From contig CAKSEI010000020.1 of assembly GCA_934446285.1 (NCBI GenBank), positions 1-13,459 of the forward strand: DNA of 13,459 bases, written 5' to 3'. The DNA is from an uncultured Eubacteriales bacterium (GTDB lineage Bacteria; Bacillota; Clostridia; Oscillospirales; CAG-272). Both the position numbers and the translations under genes were made by a program. Within the stretch, counting starts at the first letter, position 1; the number at the start of each line of letters is the position of its first letter. The notes beneath the pieces were generated by a model that saw only the letters and a list, made by a program, of their open reading frames with translations, did not search any database and was not told the origin of the DNA. Positions 13,241 to 13,459 of the stretch are shown piece after piece.

Positions 13241-13459
13241 AAAGTGACGCAAAAAGTTTTTATATAGGGACAATAATATATCGCCCGACCGCCGTGGCAT
13301 GGCGAAATCTTTCCCGATACAGGGAAATGTGCAGAAACTATTACATAAAGAAATGTCCCGACGACCAGCTGCAGCATTAGATATTGACAAAACGGAAATC
13401 ACATGGAAATCACGTATCAAAGTCCGCAGCGCGGTACGGTTTTGCAGTCTGACATTGAC
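13241..13459. other. Gene-free end of the window
   Basis: I see no credible coding frame, tRNA or known riboswitch here. The stretch is moderately AT-rich (TATATAGG near 13261, AATAATATAT near 13272). It contains a 6-bp hairpin with a 6-base loop at 13310-13327 (TTTCCC/GGGAAA) and the candidate control region at 13384-13413. It probably forms the upstream region of a gene beyond the window. Confidence 0.5.
13384..13413 (+). promoter_or_regulatory. TTGACA box with a 9-bp direct repeat
   Basis: A perfect -35 hexamer TTGACA (13384-13389) is followed by GGAAATCAC twice (13394-13402 and 13405-13413), a period of 11 bases, about one helical turn. No good -10 box stands 16-18 bases downstream. This may be an activator-dependent promoter or a regulator site for a gene beyond the window. 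It could also be chance. Confidence 0.35.

Noticed and set aside
13310..13327. Six-base-pair hairpin as a terminator
   Set aside because: No T-run follows the stem on either useful side, and a strong terminator already lies upstream at 13173-13211.
13171..13380. Small plus-strand frame after the operon
   Set aside because: Its first codons lie in the terminator stem and its peptide is an unremarkable basic sequence. The stretch is better explained by repeat T and the terminator.

Overview
The window looks like a chromosomal piece of a Gram-positive, clostridial-type bacterium (Bacillota, perhaps an Oscillospiraceae-like gut or rumen lineage). The grounds are three C-terminal S-layer homology (SLH) domains on a secreted protein, a LytR-CpsA-Psr (LCP) wall-ligase-type protein, a rimO-pgsA gene pair typical of Clostridia, AGGAGG-like ribosome binding sites before nearly every gene, intrinsic U-tract terminators, and TGA, TAA and TAG all used as stops. 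Composition is moderate GC by eye. No tRNA, rRNA, CRISPR array, transposase or phage gene is visible. The exact taxon cannot be settled by reading alone.

Layout. Bases 1-34 hold an intrinsic terminator for a gene left of the window. A well-formed promoter (110-138, extended -10) then drives a single-gene unit, 168-4007. It encodes a 1279-residue secreted surface protein: DUF4874/DUF4832-like catalytic-type region, Ig-like region, CxxC-rich repeats, an InlB-like region and three SLH domains. A terminator follows at 4054-4092. The gap 4008-4342 holds repeats, hairpins and a second extended -10 promoter (4282-4310).

That promoter opens a tight run of six genes on the + strand (4343-13012) with gaps of 2, 2, 9, -4 and 9 bases: (1) an unrecognised bitopic membrane protein with two related extracellular beta domains; (2) a GH106-like glycosidase without a signal peptide; (3) an aconitase-superfamily hydratase of the YbhJ type; (4) RimO; (5) PgsA; (6) an LCP protein. 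A strong terminator at 13173-13211 closes the unit. Bases 13212-13459 contain no recognised gene, but show a small hairpin and a TTGACA box followed by a 9-bp direct repeat.

How they fit together (inference). Most genes bear on the cell envelope: an S-layer-anchored carbohydrate-related protein, a membrane protein with an exposed beta module, a cytoplasmic glycosidase, phosphatidylglycerol synthesis (PgsA) and attachment of glycopolymers to the wall (LCP). RimO and the hydratase are housekeeping or metabolic passengers.

The most interesting non-coding signal is that the gap after the SLH gene and the gap after the LCP gene share two related elements. One is a terminator-containing element in the same orientation in both gaps. 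The other is a palindrome-rich element present in opposite orientations, including a 23-base block identical at 22 positions. This looks like a dispersed intergenic repeat family.
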